The position numbers and the translations under genes were made by a program. A stretch of DNA of 64,000 bases from assembly GCF_020320395.1 (NCBI RefSeq), contig NZ_JAEDAH010000001.1:1-64000 (forward strand), written 5' to 3'. Under the pieces are notes generated by a model. The model saw only the letters and a list, made by a program, of their open reading frames with translations. It ran no database searches and was not told the origin of the DNA. The stretch's first letter is position 1; every line of letters starts with the position of its first letter. Shown piece after piece: positions 22,060 to 32,036 of this stretch. The DNA is from Thalassolituus marinus (GTDB lineage: Bacteria; Pseudomonadota; Gammaproteobacteria; Pseudomonadales; Oceanobacteraceae).

Positions 22060-22068
22060 TAGGCCCGC

Positions 22069-22512
22069 TCAGCGAGCGCAGCACTTCTTGAATTTTTTCT
22101 CGCTGCCGCAGGGGCAAAGGTCATTGCGCCCCGGCTGCCAGCGATGAAAATCGGCATTGCCATCCAGGTAGCGCCAGTAACCATCATCGCCGAGACTGAA
22201 GCGGGATATTTCCGTCAGCTCCAGCCACTCACTGCCTTCGCGAAAACGCGCGGTAAAGCGCACACTACCCTCATTGCCCTGCTGTGCAGACTCATGAATC
22301 TGCAGTGAGAACCATTGCGTGTCTTGCGTAAATTCAAGATTCGCAGGACGTGTGCGGGCATCCCAGCTGCTTAACAGGTAGTCGGCTTTGTCCAGCGCAA
22401 ACGCCGCATAGCGCGACCGCATTAACGCCTGCGGTGATGCCGCAGGCTGACCATCATGCAGCGGTTTACAGCACTGTTTATAAACCTGGCCAGAGTGGCA
22501 CGGACACAGCAT
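22069..22512 (-). CDS. YchJ-like SEC-C motif protein
   Basis: 147 aa of the UPF0225/YchJ family: an NTF2-like core between two SEC-C zinc motifs, CPCHSGQVYKQCC at residues 3-15 and CPCGSEKKFKKCC near the end. Function unknown; zinc binding is expected from the motifs. The start overlaps the DUF3549 stop (TAATG), so the two are coupled. Confidence 0.88.
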   Translation of the reverse strand: MLCPCHSGQVYKQCCKPLHDGQPAASPQALMRSRYAAFALDKADYLLSSWDARTRPANLEFTQDTQWFSLQIHESAQQGNEGSVRFTARFREGSEWLELTEISRFSLGDDGYWRYLDGNADFHRWQPGRNDLCPCGSEKKFKKCCAR

Positions 22513-23537
22513 TACTGCAGCCCACCATCCGCCTGGCGTGCGAGCGCAAATAACTGCCCGACCATCTGACTGAGTTTTTCACTGCGTTCAGGTGAACCCA
22601 GAACCAGCATGAAACGCTCACGCATACCAGGCAGAGCCAGCAAATCAGCCACCAGGGCATTAAATGCGCCTTCTCCCTGTGCGTTCGCAGCCAGACATTC
22701 CAGATACATCAGTAACAAGCCACCCTCGAGGTCGCGCCAGCAGCGACTGCCAATAGCGGCCAGTAATTCAACGTCATGTTTCAACGGATGGGCCAGAATC
22801 ACCTGTAGCAACAACACGCGCTGATCGGCGTTTACGCTGTACGATAACGCTCGAACGAAAGCCGCCAGATCGGCCACCGTTGCCCCCGCTGCCACTACCG
22901 CCGACAAGGTATCGTTCAGTGCCGAGGTCAGCCCCTGATCCGGAGTGGCGTTCTCAAGGAAATTCAGCAGTGCATTGCGCGGCACCGCAGGTAAATGCGG
23001 CAGAGCTTTCTGCACCAGTAAACTGTTGTGTTCTTCATCCAGACGGGCAACCACTTCCGCGAGCCCCTGCAAGCCCAGCTGCTGCCAGTTATCCCAGCCG
23101 ATATCACCACTCAGGTAAGCGCGCGCAGTGGCATAAAACTGCGTCGCCGGTTGACCCAGAGTCTGCAAAGCCTGGGCATGGAAATAGGCCATACGCGATG
23201 GGTCTGGCTTATAGGTACAAGGCGCCTCACCGTGTTCTTTATCCGGGTTGGCAGCGACACGCAGCCAGTGCTGAATAAAGCCATCACGGAAACCCGGCTG
23301 CAGGATGTTCTGTTCATCCAGTGGCAGTTTCAGGAACCAGATATTGTGCTGACCCGGCTGATCCGGATTCCAGCTGAGAATGCCCAGCCATGCATGTTTG
23401 AGATAAGGTGACGCATGGGGCGTGGCCAGCTGCTCGAACGAGGCAAAGCGGTCCAGCGGAATCTCTTCAATCCGGCGGCCCATATCGAATACGCGCATCT
23501 GTGCGCCACTTTTGCTTACTAATTCACCAATGGTCAC
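22512..23537 (-). CDS. DUF3549 family protein
   Basis: 341-aa cytoplasmic protein that I place in DUF3549 from its N-terminus (LVSKSGAQMRVFDMGRRIEEI) and its WFLKLPLDEQ segment; from memory, not searched. The C-terminal half looks like alpha-helical repeats. Function unknown. First gene of a two-gene unit with the YchJ-like protein. Confidence 0.75.
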   Translation of the reverse strand: MTIGELVSKSGAQMRVFDMGRRIEEIPLDRFASFEQLATPHASPYLKHAWLGILSWNPDQPGQHNIWFLKLPLDEQNILQPGFRDGFIQHWLRVAANPDKEHGEAPCTYKPDPSRMAYFHAQALQTLGQPATQFYATARAYLSGDIGWDNWQQLGLQGLAEVVARLDEEHNSLLVQKALPHLPAVPRNALLNFLENATPDQGLTSALNDTLSAVVAAGATVADLAAFVRALSYSVNADQRVLLLQVILAHPLKHDVELLAAIGSRCWRDLEGGLLLMYLECLAANAQGEGAFNALVADLLALPGMRERFMLVLGSPERSEKLSQMVGQLFALARQADGGLQ

Positions 23538-23647
23538 GATCTTGTCCTACTGTCTGCAGACACCGGTCAGCCCGGTACAATGGCGCGCAGTGTACCAGTT
23601 TTTGCGTTATGCTCCGACCCGCAACCGAATCACCCGCAGGAGATAAC

Positions 23648-23899
23648 ATGATCATCGTATTCGCTGTGCTGGCAGGCATCATTATCGGCGCAGGAAGTGC
23701 AGGCTACCTGCTGTCCCGTCGATGGCAGAGTCAGATCGAACAGGCAAAAAGAGATATGCAGGCGATCGCTGATCAGCACCAGCAGGAAGCCCAAACCGCT
23801 AAAGAGATGAAGCAAAAAGTCGCAGATCTGCAGTTTCAGCTGACTCAGGCCAACAACGAACTGCGTGCACTCAGGAACGGCGCAGCAAATAACGACTGA
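23648..23899 (+). CDS. Small membrane-anchored coiled-coil protein
   Basis: 83 aa starting MIIVFAVLAG behind GGAGATAAC. One membrane helix (2-22, glycine-rich) is followed by a Gln/Lys-rich coiled coil to the C-terminus. Layout recalls YhcB/ZapG-like or other single-pass small proteins, but it is far shorter and I make no assignment. The 3' end overlaps the convergent DedA gene by 29 bp. Confidence 0.7.
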   Translation: MIIVFAVLAGIIIGAGSAGYLLSRRWQSQIEQAKRDMQAIADQHQQEAQTAKEMKQKVADLQFQLTQANNELRALRNGAANND

Positions 23900-24464
23900 T
23901 CAGCAACGCGATAGCGGTAGCGACAATCACCACCAGCGCCAGCCAGGCACTCAGCTGACTGCCCTTCAGTTCATCCCCAAGCCAGTAAAGCGGTGCAATA
24001 TAAGCCAGGCTCCAGGCAACGGAAGAAACCAGATTCACCAGCCAGAAACGCAGCGGCGACATAGCACAGGCACCGGCGGTTGCCGGAATCAGTGGCCGCA
24101 GCGGGCCAATAAAACGGCCAAAGGCAATGCTCATCACCCCGTATCGGTCAAAAAACTGCTGACTGCGTCTGAGCCAGTCCGGATGATTGCGGAACACTCC
24201 CCAGTGATAAATACGCTGGCGCGTGCTGTAGCCGATATGAAAGCTGATGCCATCACCGAGCAGCGCACCAACAAAACCGGCCAGCAACAGCCAGTGCAGG
24301 GAAATGCCGGCTGCCACTGCCAGCAACACCAGAGCTGATAGCAGCGCCACACCAGGTATAAGCAACCCGACCAGCAGCAACGACTCCAGAAATGCCAGCA
24401 TCCCCACCGCGAAGATAAGCGTCAGTACTGTCCACTCAGTACCTGCCATCCAATCATCAATCAC
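23871..24464 (-). CDS. DedA/VTT family membrane protein
   Basis: 197-aa integral membrane protein of the DedA (SNARE-associated/VTT) family, some members of which flip phospholipid or undecaprenyl phosphate carriers. FLESLLLVGLLIPGVALL and the FGRFIGPLRPLIPATAGACAM segment are the family signatures, with the conserved Gly-Arg-Phe loop. Substrate cannot be read from sequence. Confidence 0.9.
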   Translation of the reverse strand: MIDDWMAGTEWTVLTLIFAVGMLAFLESLLLVGLLIPGVALLSALVLLAVAAGISLHWLLLAGFVGALLGDGISFHIGYSTRQRIYHWGVFRNHPDWLRRSQQFFDRYGVMSIAFGRFIGPLRPLIPATAGACAMSPLRFWLVNLVSSVAWSLAYIAPLYWLGDELKGSQLSAWLALVVIVATAIALLISRYLLRRS

Positions 24465-24544
24465 AGGCCGTGCTCTCCTTCATAGACTTCACTCGTGCAA
24501 GGCCGTATTCTGGCACCTCAGCATAACAACAATAAATACAGCTC

Positions 24545-25402
24545 ATGAGCATTCTATCCTCCGATGCCAAGGATACATCCCGCATCAGCATCAGCGCCCA
24601 TTACACCGGCTATGTCTGGTACCGCCACGGTCTTTCTGCACCGGATTTCGTTACTGTTGCCGGCCGTGTAGCCAACGCCGCCCTGACCCCGATCAACGCT
24701 TTTCTGCGTAAAGTCGCCGGCGCCAGTATTGATACCTTTCTGCTACAGCGTCATAACGTGATTGATCATCTGGTCAGCCAGCTGGTTGAAGAACAGGGCG
24801 TCGAGCAGATTGTCGAAATCGCCGCCGGTTTATCACCACGGGGCTATCGTCTGCGCCAGAAATATCCGCAGCTGACCTATATCGAAGCCGACCTGCCAGG
24901 CATGGCAGCACGCAAAGGATCACTATTAAAGAAAATCGGTGTTGGTGCCCAACACCAGGTCCGGGCCTGCAATATTCTCGAAGAAAGTGGCGATGAGTCC
25001 ATTGCCGCCCTGCTGGCCACGCTTGATCCGGGTAAGAAAACCGCCATCGTCACCGAAGGCCTGGTGAATTATTTTGAACTGCCAGTGATTCGTCAGGTCT
25101 GGGCCCGTATGGCAGATGGTCTGAAAGCCTTTCCGGCGGGTTATTATGTCACCGACCTGTACCCGGATTTTGCCGATCATCCTTCATACAAGTATGTGAA
25201 GTTCGCTCAGGGTCTGGTGGGTTTCTTTACCCGTGGCGATTGGCCATTGCACTACCCTTCCGACGAAGCCATCCGTGCCGGATTCAGCGAAGATGGATTT
25301 GCCGGCGTAGAGGTACACGACCCGGCGAGCTTTTACGAACAACTCAATCTGCCACGCGCCAAAACCGCAACGCTGGTACGACTGATCCGCTGCGCTGTGT
25401 AA
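24545..25402 (+). CDS. SAM-dependent methyltransferase, LCM family
   Basis: 285 aa resembling the leucine carboxyl methyltransferase-like family (PF04072), which also includes small-molecule O-methyltransferases. The SAM site is VEIAAGLSPRGYRL (residues about 94-107), followed by YIEADLPG and the late TEGLVNYF motif. Substrate unknown. It stands alone between two leftward genes. Confidence 0.82.
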   Translation: MSILSSDAKDTSRISISAHYTGYVWYRHGLSAPDFVTVAGRVANAALTPINAFLRKVAGASIDTFLLQRHNVIDHLVSQLVEEQGVEQIVEIAAGLSPRGYRLRQKYPQLTYIEADLPGMAARKGSLLKKIGVGAQHQVRACNILEESGDESIAALLATLDPGKKTAIVTEGLVNYFELPVIRQVWARMADGLKAFPAGYYVTDLYPDFADHPSYKYVKFAQGLVGFFTRGDWPLHYPSDEAIRAGFSEDGFAGVEVHDPASFYEQLNLPRAKTATLVRLIRCAV

Positions 25403-25426
25403 GCACAGCGGATACCACCGCCAGAT

Positions 25427-26413
25427 TCAGTCCTGAAAAGCGGCCAGCTGCAGGCTGGTACGCTTCTGTTTCTTCAGTTTGGCCAGTAAGCGTTTTTCCA
25501 GATCGCGACTTTCCTCACCATTCTGCCAGCCAACCGCCGAAGCACTGACGGAGATCTCCGCAAATGGCTTCCAGGTCTGTTGCTGCAGGCTGCGTTTGAC
25601 CCGCTCCATCAACACGATGGCACCGTCTTCCTGACAGTTGGGCAACACCAGTACAAACAGATCATCAGCCAGACGAAACACTTCATCACCGGCACGGATC
25701 AGACGCTGCGTACGCTCGGTAAAACGCGGCAGAAACTGGGTCATCACCCGATTACCGTGGATATCAATCAGCTGGCGATAATCATCGATGGCCAGTCCAA
25801 TCAGGCTGAAGCTCTGACGAGTAGAGTCACATCGGGCAATCTCCCGTTCCAGCGTCTGTAAAAAGTGACGGCGATTGTAGGCTCCGGAGGCCTGATCGGT
25901 CAGCGCCAGACGCTTCAGCGACCAGTTTTTCAGAGTAGTCAGATAAGCGAAACACCAGGCGGCCCCCAGCAACAGTCCATAATTGGTACCGGTGCGCAGG
26001 GCCTTCATCATGCCAAAATCCAGCCAGATCAGGGCGGTCATCACCACGGCGACGGCTATATTGAACAGCGTCGCCTGATACAGTGGTAAGGCGAAATAGC
26101 TGAATAACGGCAAGCCAAACAAATAGTGCTTCATCAGTTCCGGATACTGCGGCAACTGATAAATCGCCAGCCCTGCCAGCGTCAGAATCAACGGATAATT
26201 CACCCAACGATAAGTATCCCGATCGCGGTTTACATAGATGTAGACCGCACTGAAGGCGAACGCAGGAATGGCGATAGCGTTAGTCAGTACCAGTGAATAC
26301 AGCCCCTGGCGATACTGGTCGTACATCAGAATACCAATCGCCAGTGACGCCAGCATGTACACCAGCGTCTGCAGACGCGGCAACAACTCTTCCTGTGACA
26401 GATCATGCAGCAT
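25427..26413 (-). CDS. Membrane protein with degenerate GGDEF domain (second of pair)
   Basis: 328 aa. Residues 15-175 hold about five or six membrane helices; 180-328 form a GGDEF-fold domain (DQASGAYNRRHFL is the usual DxLTGLxNRR entry). The signature loop reads RLADDLF instead of (Y/R)GG(D/E)EF, so the glycines needed for GTP binding are gone and diguanylate cyclase activity is unlikely. It overlaps the upstream paralogue by 11 bp, so they are cotranscribed and probably act together. Confidence 0.85.
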   Translation of the reverse strand: MLHDLSQEELLPRLQTLVYMLASLAIGILMYDQYRQGLYSLVLTNAIAIPAFAFSAVYIYVNRDRDTYRWVNYPLILTLAGLAIYQLPQYPELMKHYLFGLPLFSYFALPLYQATLFNIAVAVVMTALIWLDFGMMKALRTGTNYGLLLGAAWCFAYLTTLKNWSLKRLALTDQASGAYNRRHFLQTLEREIARCDSTRQSFSLIGLAIDDYRQLIDIHGNRVMTQFLPRFTERTQRLIRAGDEVFRLADDLFVLVLPNCQEDGAIVLMERVKRSLQQQTWKPFAEISVSASAVGWQNGEESRDLEKRLLAKLKKQKRTSLQLAAFQD

Positions 26414-27335
26414 ACAGACCTCCGCGTACCCGGGCGATCAACGCCTGCGCATCATCGTCCGGACGATAACTCTCAGCGTGAACCAGCAACGAACGTAGCT
26501 CCGGATGACGATTATCAAGCAGCAGTTGCTCCAGTGCCTGAGTCAGACCGCGGGCATCATCTTCATCTGAATCCGGCATAAGAATAACGAAGTCATCGGT
26601 ATTCAATCGGTAGCAGGCATCAAAGCTGCGCAGACACTGGCGTAACTTGCGTCCCAGATAGCCAAGCCGCTGTTCGTAATCTTCTTCTTTCAGCGCGTGC
26701 CAGTCCGCTGGCGTCGCAATCGCCAGCACCGTCATTGACGAGCGCTGACGATCAGCGCGGGTCATTTCTTTGTTGAGGTCGAGATACAACTGATGCTCGT
26801 TGTACACCTGAGTCAGCGGGTCAGTATTTACAATTTCCGTCAGCGCGTGATTAGTGCGCTCATTGATCAGAGCGTACATCACCGAGAATGCGTAGCAGGC
26901 AGCATAAGTGAACAGCACCTGCAGGCGGGTAAAACTGTCAAAGTCGTCCAGCACCAGTATCACCAGCGCCAGACTGTAGGCCAGAGTGATGTAACTGGCA
27001 GTGCGAAACGGAAACAGGAAATAGGTATAGACCGGCACCAGGTAGGTCCAGTGAGCAACTTCCGGCCGCTGATGCATGCCAAACAGGGTAAACACCAGTA
27101 GCAGACCTACCAGTATCCATTCCGGGTATGGCGACGAGCCCTTGCGGCGACGCACCAGCATATAAGCCGCATACAGCACCAGCAGCAGCGAGAAACTGGC
27201 GGCAATAATGGCGAAGTGCTTTTTGTCTTCCAGCAGGTCCAGAGCTGCAATCACACTGAGACCCAGTGCCGTCAGCAGACAGTAGACGACTTTAACCTGC
27301 AACATCACCAGGTTGTGAAACTTAACTTTTTCCAT
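26403..27335 (-). CDS. Membrane protein with degenerate GGDEF domain (first of pair)
   Basis: 310 aa with the same plan as the downstream gene: six hydrophobic segments (12-155), then a GGDEF-fold domain beginning NTDPLTQVYNEHQL. The active loop reads RLNTDDF in place of GG(D/E)EF, again lacking both glycines. Likely a receptor or binding partner rather than a c-di-GMP synthase. No ribosome-binding site is evident before its ATG. Confidence 0.83.
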   Translation of the reverse strand: MEKVKFHNLVMLQVKVVYCLLTALGLSVIAALDLLEDKKHFAIIAASFSLLLVLYAAYMLVRRRKGSSPYPEWILVGLLLVFTLFGMHQRPEVAHWTYLVPVYTYFLFPFRTASYITLAYSLALVILVLDDFDSFTRLQVLFTYAACYAFSVMYALINERTNHALTEIVNTDPLTQVYNEHQLYLDLNKEMTRADRQRSSMTVLAIATPADWHALKEEDYEQRLGYLGRKLRQCLRSFDACYRLNTDDFVILMPDSDEDDARGLTQALEQLLLDNRHPELRSLLVHAESYRPDDDAQALIARVRGGLYAA

Positions 27336-27380
27336 AGAGGTGAGCGTCCGCTTCTCTGCTTCCTGTTATCTGATTATTTT

Positions 27381-27408
27381 TTGAGGCGCTATCTATTCCA
27401 GTTATACT
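27381..27408 (+). promoter_or_regulatory. Sigma-70 promoter of proA
   Basis: TTGAGG, 16-bp spacer, TATACT, giving a leader of about 33 nt to the proA ATG. It drives the proA-nadD-rsfS-rlmH-mrdA-rodA-mltB-rlpA series. Confidence 0.75.
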
Positions 27409-27447
27409 AGCGCACTTTATCCGTTACAGGCTGTTCAGGTTATACCG

Positions 27448-28704
27448 ATGAACGTATCTGAGTACATGCAGACTCTGGGGCAGAACGCCCGCAAGGCCGC
27501 CCGCGCCATGGCCCGCGCCAGCACCCAGGACAAAAACAAAGCCCTTCTCGCCATCGCTGAAGCCATCAGCGAACAGCGCGAAGCCGTAAAAGCCGCTAAC
27601 CAGCGCGATATGATCCGAGGCCAGGAAAATGGTCTGGATGCTGCGCTGCTGGATCGTCTGGAACTGACTGACGAGCGCATCGACACCATGATCGAAGGCC
27701 TGCATCAGGTTGCCACGCTGGCCGACCCAGTGGGTGAGATCACCGACCTGAAATACCGTCCAAGCGGCATTCAGGTGGGCAAAATGCGTGTACCACTGGG
27801 CGTTATCGGCATCATTTACGAAAGTCGTCCGAACGTAACCATTGAAGCAGCCAGCCTGTGTCTGAAGTCTGGTAATGCTGCCATTCTGCGCGGCGGCTCA
27901 GAAGCCATTGAAGCCAACCGCGCCCTGGCCGAATGTATCAGCACCGGTCTCGAAGCCGCAGGCCTGCCAGCCAGTGCCGTGCAGGTGGTGGAAACGACCG
28001 ACCGCGAGGCTGTAGGCGCACTGATCACCATGCCGGAATACGTTGATGTGGTTGTACCTCGTGGTGGTAAAGGCCTGATCGAACGTATCAGCCGCGACGC
28101 CAAGGTCACCGTGATTAAACACCTGGATGGTATCTGTCACGTTTATATCGACGAATTCGCCGACAAAACCAAAGCAATCAACATTGCCATCAACGCCAAG
28201 ACCCACCGCTACGGGACCTGCAACACCATGGAAACCCTGCTGGTGCACCAGGCCGTTGCTGCGGATGTTCTGCCGGAACTGGCCGAAGCCTATCAGGGCA
28301 TTGGCGTTGAACTGCGTGGCTGTGAGCGTACCCGTGAACTGCTGACCGATATTAACTCAGCGACGAATGAAGACTGGGCGACAGAATATCTGGCTCCGAT
28401 CCTGTCCATCCGCATTGTCGATGATATGGACAGCGCCATTGATCACATCAATCACTATGGCTCGCACCACACCGATTCCATCGTGTCCGAGAACTACACA
28501 CTGGCACGCCGCTTCCTTACCGAAGTGGACTCCAGTTCAGTAATGATCAATGCCTCGACCCGTTTTGCTGACGGCTTTGAATACGGTCTGGGGGCTGAAA
28601 TCGGTATCTCCACCGATAAAATTCACGCCCGCGGCCCGGTAGGCCTGGATGGTCTGACTTCGCAGAAGTACGTCGTACTCGGCAATGGCGAAGTCCGTAA
28701 ATAA
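27448..28704 (+). CDS. proA: Glutamate-5-semialdehyde dehydrogenase (gamma-glutamyl phosphate reductase)
   Basis: Second step of proline synthesis, NADPH-dependent. At 418 aa it has full length. The catalytic cysteine lies in [25 protein letters not shown] and [12 protein letters not shown] are family blocks. It overlaps nadD by 20 bp, as in Pseudomonas. Confidence 0.97.
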   Translation: MNVSEYMQTLGQNARKAARAMARASTQDKNKALLAIAEAISEQREAVKAANQRDMIRGQENGLDAALLDRLELTDERIDTMIEGLHQVATLADPVGEITDLKYRPSGIQVGKMRVPLGVIGIIYESRPNVTIEAASLCLKSGNAAILRGGSEAIEANRALAECISTGLEAAGLPASAVQVVETTDREAVGALITMPEYVDVVVPRGGKGLIERISRDAKVTVIKHLDGICHVYIDEFADKTKAINIAINAKTHRYGTCNTMETLLVHQAVAADVLPELAEAYQGIGVELRGCERTRELLTDINSATNEDWATEYLAPILSIRIVDDMDSAIDHINHYGSHHTDSIVSENYTLARRFLTEVDSSSVMINASTRFADGFEYGLGAEIGISTDKIHARGPVGLDGLTSQKYVVLGNGEVRK

Positions 28705-29344
28705 GCCTGACCCGCAGCGCCCGCAACGATGGGCGCTGCTGGGCGGCACCTTCGATCCGATTCATATCGGACACCTGCGTATCGCTGTGCAGCTGAGGGA
28801 TCAGGGCTTTGATAAAGTTTTGCTGATTCCCAACAGCATTCCCCCTCATCGCCCGCAACCGCAGGCGACCGGCAAGCAACGCCTGGCAATGCTGGCCCTC
28901 GCCTGTCAGAACCTGACCGGTGTCGAACCCTGCAGTATTGAGCTGGAACGCGACGACCTGAGCTACAGCGCCGTTACCGTTGCTGCGCTGCGAGCCCAGT
29001 ATCCGGACGTTGGCTTCACCTGGGTGATGGGGCAGGATGCCTGGCAAGGATTTGAACACTGGTACAAACCGCTGGAACTGCTGGAGCAGGCCAACCTGCT
29101 GGTCATCAGCCGCCCCGGAGTACGCAGTGTCAGTCACTGGCAGGAGCTGCAACTGGAACAACGTGAGTGCGATTTGCCGCAATTATTGGGATTCAGTGCC
29201 GGACATATATGTCTGCATCACTGGCCTGAACTGGATATATCCGCCTCTGACTTGCGCCGGGCTATCAAGCAGGGCGACAATGTCACCTTTCTGACACCGG
29301 ACGCGGTGCTGGAATACATCATTCAACAACAACTCTATCGATAG
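28685..29344 (+). CDS. nadD: Nicotinate-nucleotide adenylyltransferase
   Basis: Forms NaAD from nicotinate mononucleotide and ATP. The 219-aa protein has the nucleotidyltransferase motif [15 protein letters not shown] and the late [11 protein letters not shown]. The only ATG lies inside the end of proA; translation is probably coupled to proA. Confidence 0.95.
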   Translation: MAKSVNKPDPQRPQRWALLGGTFDPIHIGHLRIAVQLRDQGFDKVLLIPNSIPPHRPQPQATGKQRLAMLALACQNLTGVEPCSIELERDDLSYSAVTVAALRAQYPDVGFTWVMGQDAWQGFEHWYKPLELLEQANLLVISRPGVRSVSHWQELQLEQRECDLPQLLGFSAGHICLHHWPELDISASDLRRAIKQGDNVTFLTPDAVLEYIIQQQLYR

Positions 29345-29350
29345 AACTGA

Positions 29351-29707
29351 ATGCAAACTGAGCAAATAAAATCCCTGGTGGTTGACGCCCTTGAAGATAT
29401 GAAGGCGCAGAACATCACCGTACTGGACGTTCGCGGCCGTACATCCGTTACTGACTGGATGGTAATCGCCACCGGTACGTCCAGCCGTCACGTTTCCGCT
29501 GTTGTCGGTAACGTTGAAGAAAAAGCGAAACACGCAGGCCTGCGCCCTAACGGCACAGAAGGTCGTGGCGCATCCGACTGGGTTCTGATTGACCTGTTCG
29601 ATGTCGTCGTACACGTCATGACCGATCAGGCCCGCCACTTCTATGATCTGGAACGCCTGTGGGGCGAGCCGGACGAGTCAGGTAAGCAGGGATCTGCTGA
29701 CGCATGA
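29351..29707 (+). CDS. rsfS: Ribosome silencing factor RsfS
   Basis: 118-aa protein that binds L14 and blocks subunit joining in poor growth conditions. VLDVRGRTSVTDWMVIATG, GRGASDWVLIDLFDVVVHV and FYDLERLWG are diagnostic. It overlaps rlmH by 4 bp (ATGA). Confidence 0.96.
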   Translation: MQTEQIKSLVVDALEDMKAQNITVLDVRGRTSVTDWMVIATGTSSRHVSAVVGNVEEKAKHAGLRPNGTEGRGASDWVLIDLFDVVVHVMTDQARHFYDLERLWGEPDESGKQGSADA

Positions 29708-30171
29708 AGCTACGCCTGCTGGCGGTAGGCCATAAGATGCCGGGCTGGGTTGAACAGGGCTTTGCCGAATACGCAAAGCGCCTGCCAGCCGACTGTGCTC
29801 TGGAACTGGTCGAAATTGCTCCGGGACACCGGGCAAAAAACACCAGCAAGGAAAAGGCTATGCAGCAGGAAGCTGACGCCTTGCGTAAGGCCATACGTCC
29901 TGGCGACCACGTCGTTGCACTCGATGTTCTGGGTGCAACCTGGTCTACCGAAAAACTGTCGCAGCAGCTCGAAGGCTGGCGCATGCAGGGTGGCGATGTG
30001 GCCCTGCTAATCGGCGGCCCGGACGGCATGACGCCTGATATTCTGTCTCTGGCCAGTCAGCGCTGGTCGCTGTCGGCACTGACGCTGCCCCACCCTCTGG
30101 TGCGCGTGATGCTGGCGGAACAACTGTACCGCGCATGGACCATCCTGCAGGGTCATCCCTACCATAAATAA
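29704..30171 (+). CDS. rlmH: 23S rRNA pseudouridine-1915 N3-methyltransferase
   Basis: SPOUT-class methyltransferase of 155 aa. MKLRLLAVGHKMPGWV is the typical N-terminus, and the knot includes LLIGGPDG and LTLPHPLVRVMLAEQLYRAW. It sits between rsfS and mrdA as in E. coli. Confidence 0.97.
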   Translation: MKLRLLAVGHKMPGWVEQGFAEYAKRLPADCALELVEIAPGHRAKNTSKEKAMQQEADALRKAIRPGDHVVALDVLGATWSTEKLSQQLEGWRMQGGDVALLIGGPDGMTPDILSLASQRWSLSALTLPHPLVRVMLAEQLYRAWTILQGHPYHK

Positions 30172-30182
30172 GAGACGGAACC

Positions 30183-32036
30183 ATGTGGGAGCATTCATTC
30201 AGGGATAAAGCTGCCGAAACCAGACTCTTTCGCTCGCGGGCGATCACCCTGGCCGTCTTTATATTACTGATGATCAGCATTCTGGTCTGGCGTATGGCCT
30301 ATCTGCAGATCACACTGCACGATAAATACAAAGACCTTTCTGAAAACAATCGCATTCAGCTGCAGCCCATTGCTCCCAATCGCGGACTGATCTACGACCG
30401 CAACGGTGTGCTGCTGGCGGAAAACGTCCCCTCATACAGTCTGGTTCTGGTCCCTGAACGGGTGACCGACATGGACAAAACCATCGAGTTTCTGGACACC
30501 CTGATTGGTGTCAGCGAGCGTGATCGTGAGCAGTTCGACAAACGCAAGAAACTGCGTCGCCGTCCGTTCGAACCCATTGTTCTGCGTCATAAACTGAGCG
30601 AGGAAGAGATCGCTCAGGTTATGGTCAACCGTATGTACCTTCCAGGTGTTGATGTGGAAGCACAGCTGGTGCGCCATTATCCGCTGGGTGAATCCTTTGC
30701 CCACGTACTGGGCTACGTCGGTCGTATCAATCAGAAAGAGCAGGCAACGCTGGATGCTGATGCAGAAACCAAGCGCCGCTACAGCGCAACCCAGTACATA
30801 GGTAAGCTTGGCGTAGAAAAACGTTACGAAGCCGATCTTCACGGCGAAGTCGGATACCAGAAGGTCGAAACCAACGCCCGTGGCCGGATTATTCAGGTGC
30901 TTGAGCAACAGGACCCGACACCAGGCCAGGACATTACATTACATCTCGACTCACGCCTGCAGACTCTGGCACAGAAAGAGATGAAAGGGATGCGCGGCGC
31001 TCTGGTGGCCATTGAAGTGGCGACTGGCGGTATCCTCAGTCTGTACAGCAACCCGAGCTTCGACCCCAACCTGTTCGTCACCGGGATCTCCCACAAAGAC
31101 TACTCCGACCTGCGCGACAACCCGGACCTGCCACTGTTCGATCGCACCATCCGTGGTCAGTATCCACCAGCATCAACACTGAAGCCTTTTATCGGACTGG
31201 CAGCCGTTAATTCCGGCATTACCAACTGGGGCGAAACCATCGACGATCAGGGCTGGTTCCAGCTGGAAAATGATGAGCGCCTGTATCGCGACTGGAAAAG
31301 AACCGGCCATGGCGTTGTAAACCTGGAGCGCGCGATTGTCGAATCCTGTGATACCTATTTCTATGAAATGGCGGTTCGCGCCGGTATCGATACAATTTCG
31401 CCTTTTCTTGCCCAGTTCGGCTTCGGCCGGGACATGACGCTCGATGTTATTAATGCTCTGCCCGGCCTGTTACCAGACCGCGACTGGAAACGTGCTCGTC
31501 GTAAATCTTTCTGGTATGCCGGTGACACAGTAAACCTCGGTATCGGCCAGGGCTTTATGCTGGTTACGCCACTGCAGCTGGCGACCGCCACCTCGGTTCT
31601 GGCCAGCCACGGTGAATGGAAAGTGCCACGCCTGATTTACGCCCATGACGATGTGATTGACGAAGTTCCGCACGGCGACATCCCGGATATTGAACTGAAC
31701 AATGTCAAAGACTGGGATCGAATGAGCAATGCCATGTCTAAGGTAATTACCGGCACCCACGGTACCGCTCGCCGCTTACTGAGTCGTCTCGACTTTCCTA
31801 TTGCCGGTAAAACCGGCACGGCGCAGGTAGTGGGTATCAAGCAGGATGAGGAATACGACTCCGAGTCCCTTAAGGAACGTTTGCGCGACCACGCTCTGTT
31901 TATTGCCTTTGCTCCGGTCGACAAACCGGAAATTGCCGTTGCCGTGGTCATTGAAAATGGAGAGTCCGCTGGTCGTACCGCGGGTCCGATTGCCCAGAGC
32001 ATCATCAACGAATACCTTGGAGGCGCAGAGGGCTGA
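30183..32036 (+). CDS. mrdA: Penicillin-binding protein 2 (elongasome transpeptidase)
   Basis: Class B PBP of 617 aa that crosslinks peptidoglycan during rod elongation together with RodA. One N-terminal membrane helix (about 20-40), a pedestal domain (NRGLIYDRNGVLLAENVPSYSL), and a transpeptidase domain with STLK (catalytic Ser), SCD and GKTGTAQ. The stop overlaps the rodA start by one base. Confidence 0.97.
   Translation: MWEHSFRDKAAETRLFRSRAITLAVFILLMISILVWRMAYLQITLHDKYKDLSENNRIQLQPIAPNRGLIYDRNGVLLAENVPSYSLVLVPERVTDMDKTIEFLDTLIGVSERDREQFDKRKKLRRRPFEPIVLRHKLSEEEIAQVMVNRMYLPGVDVEAQLVRHYPLGESFAHVLGYVGRINQKEQATLDADAETKRRYSATQYIGKLGVEKRYEADLHGEVGYQKVETNARGRIIQVLEQQDPTPGQDITLHLDSRLQTLAQKEMKGMRGALVAIEVATGGILSLYSNPSFDPNLFVTGISHKDYSDLRDNPDLPLFDRTIRGQYPPASTLKPFIGLAAVNSGITNWGETIDDQGWFQLENDERLYRDWKRTGHGVVNLERAIVESCDTYFYEMAVRAGIDTISPFLAQFGFGRDMTLDVINALPGLLPDRDWKRARRKSFWYAGDTVNLGIGQGFMLVTPLQLATATSVLASHGEWKVPRLIYAHDDVIDEVPHGDIPDIELNNVKDWDRMSNAMSKVITGTHGTARRLLSRLDFPIAGKTGTAQVVGIKQDEEYDSESLKERLRDHALFIAFAPVDKPEIAVAVVIENGESAGRTAGPIAQSIINEYLGGAEG

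Noticed and set aside
25427-27335. Active diguanylate cyclases
   Set aside because: Both signature loops lack the glycines and the catalytic Glu/Asp arrangement needed for GTP turnover.
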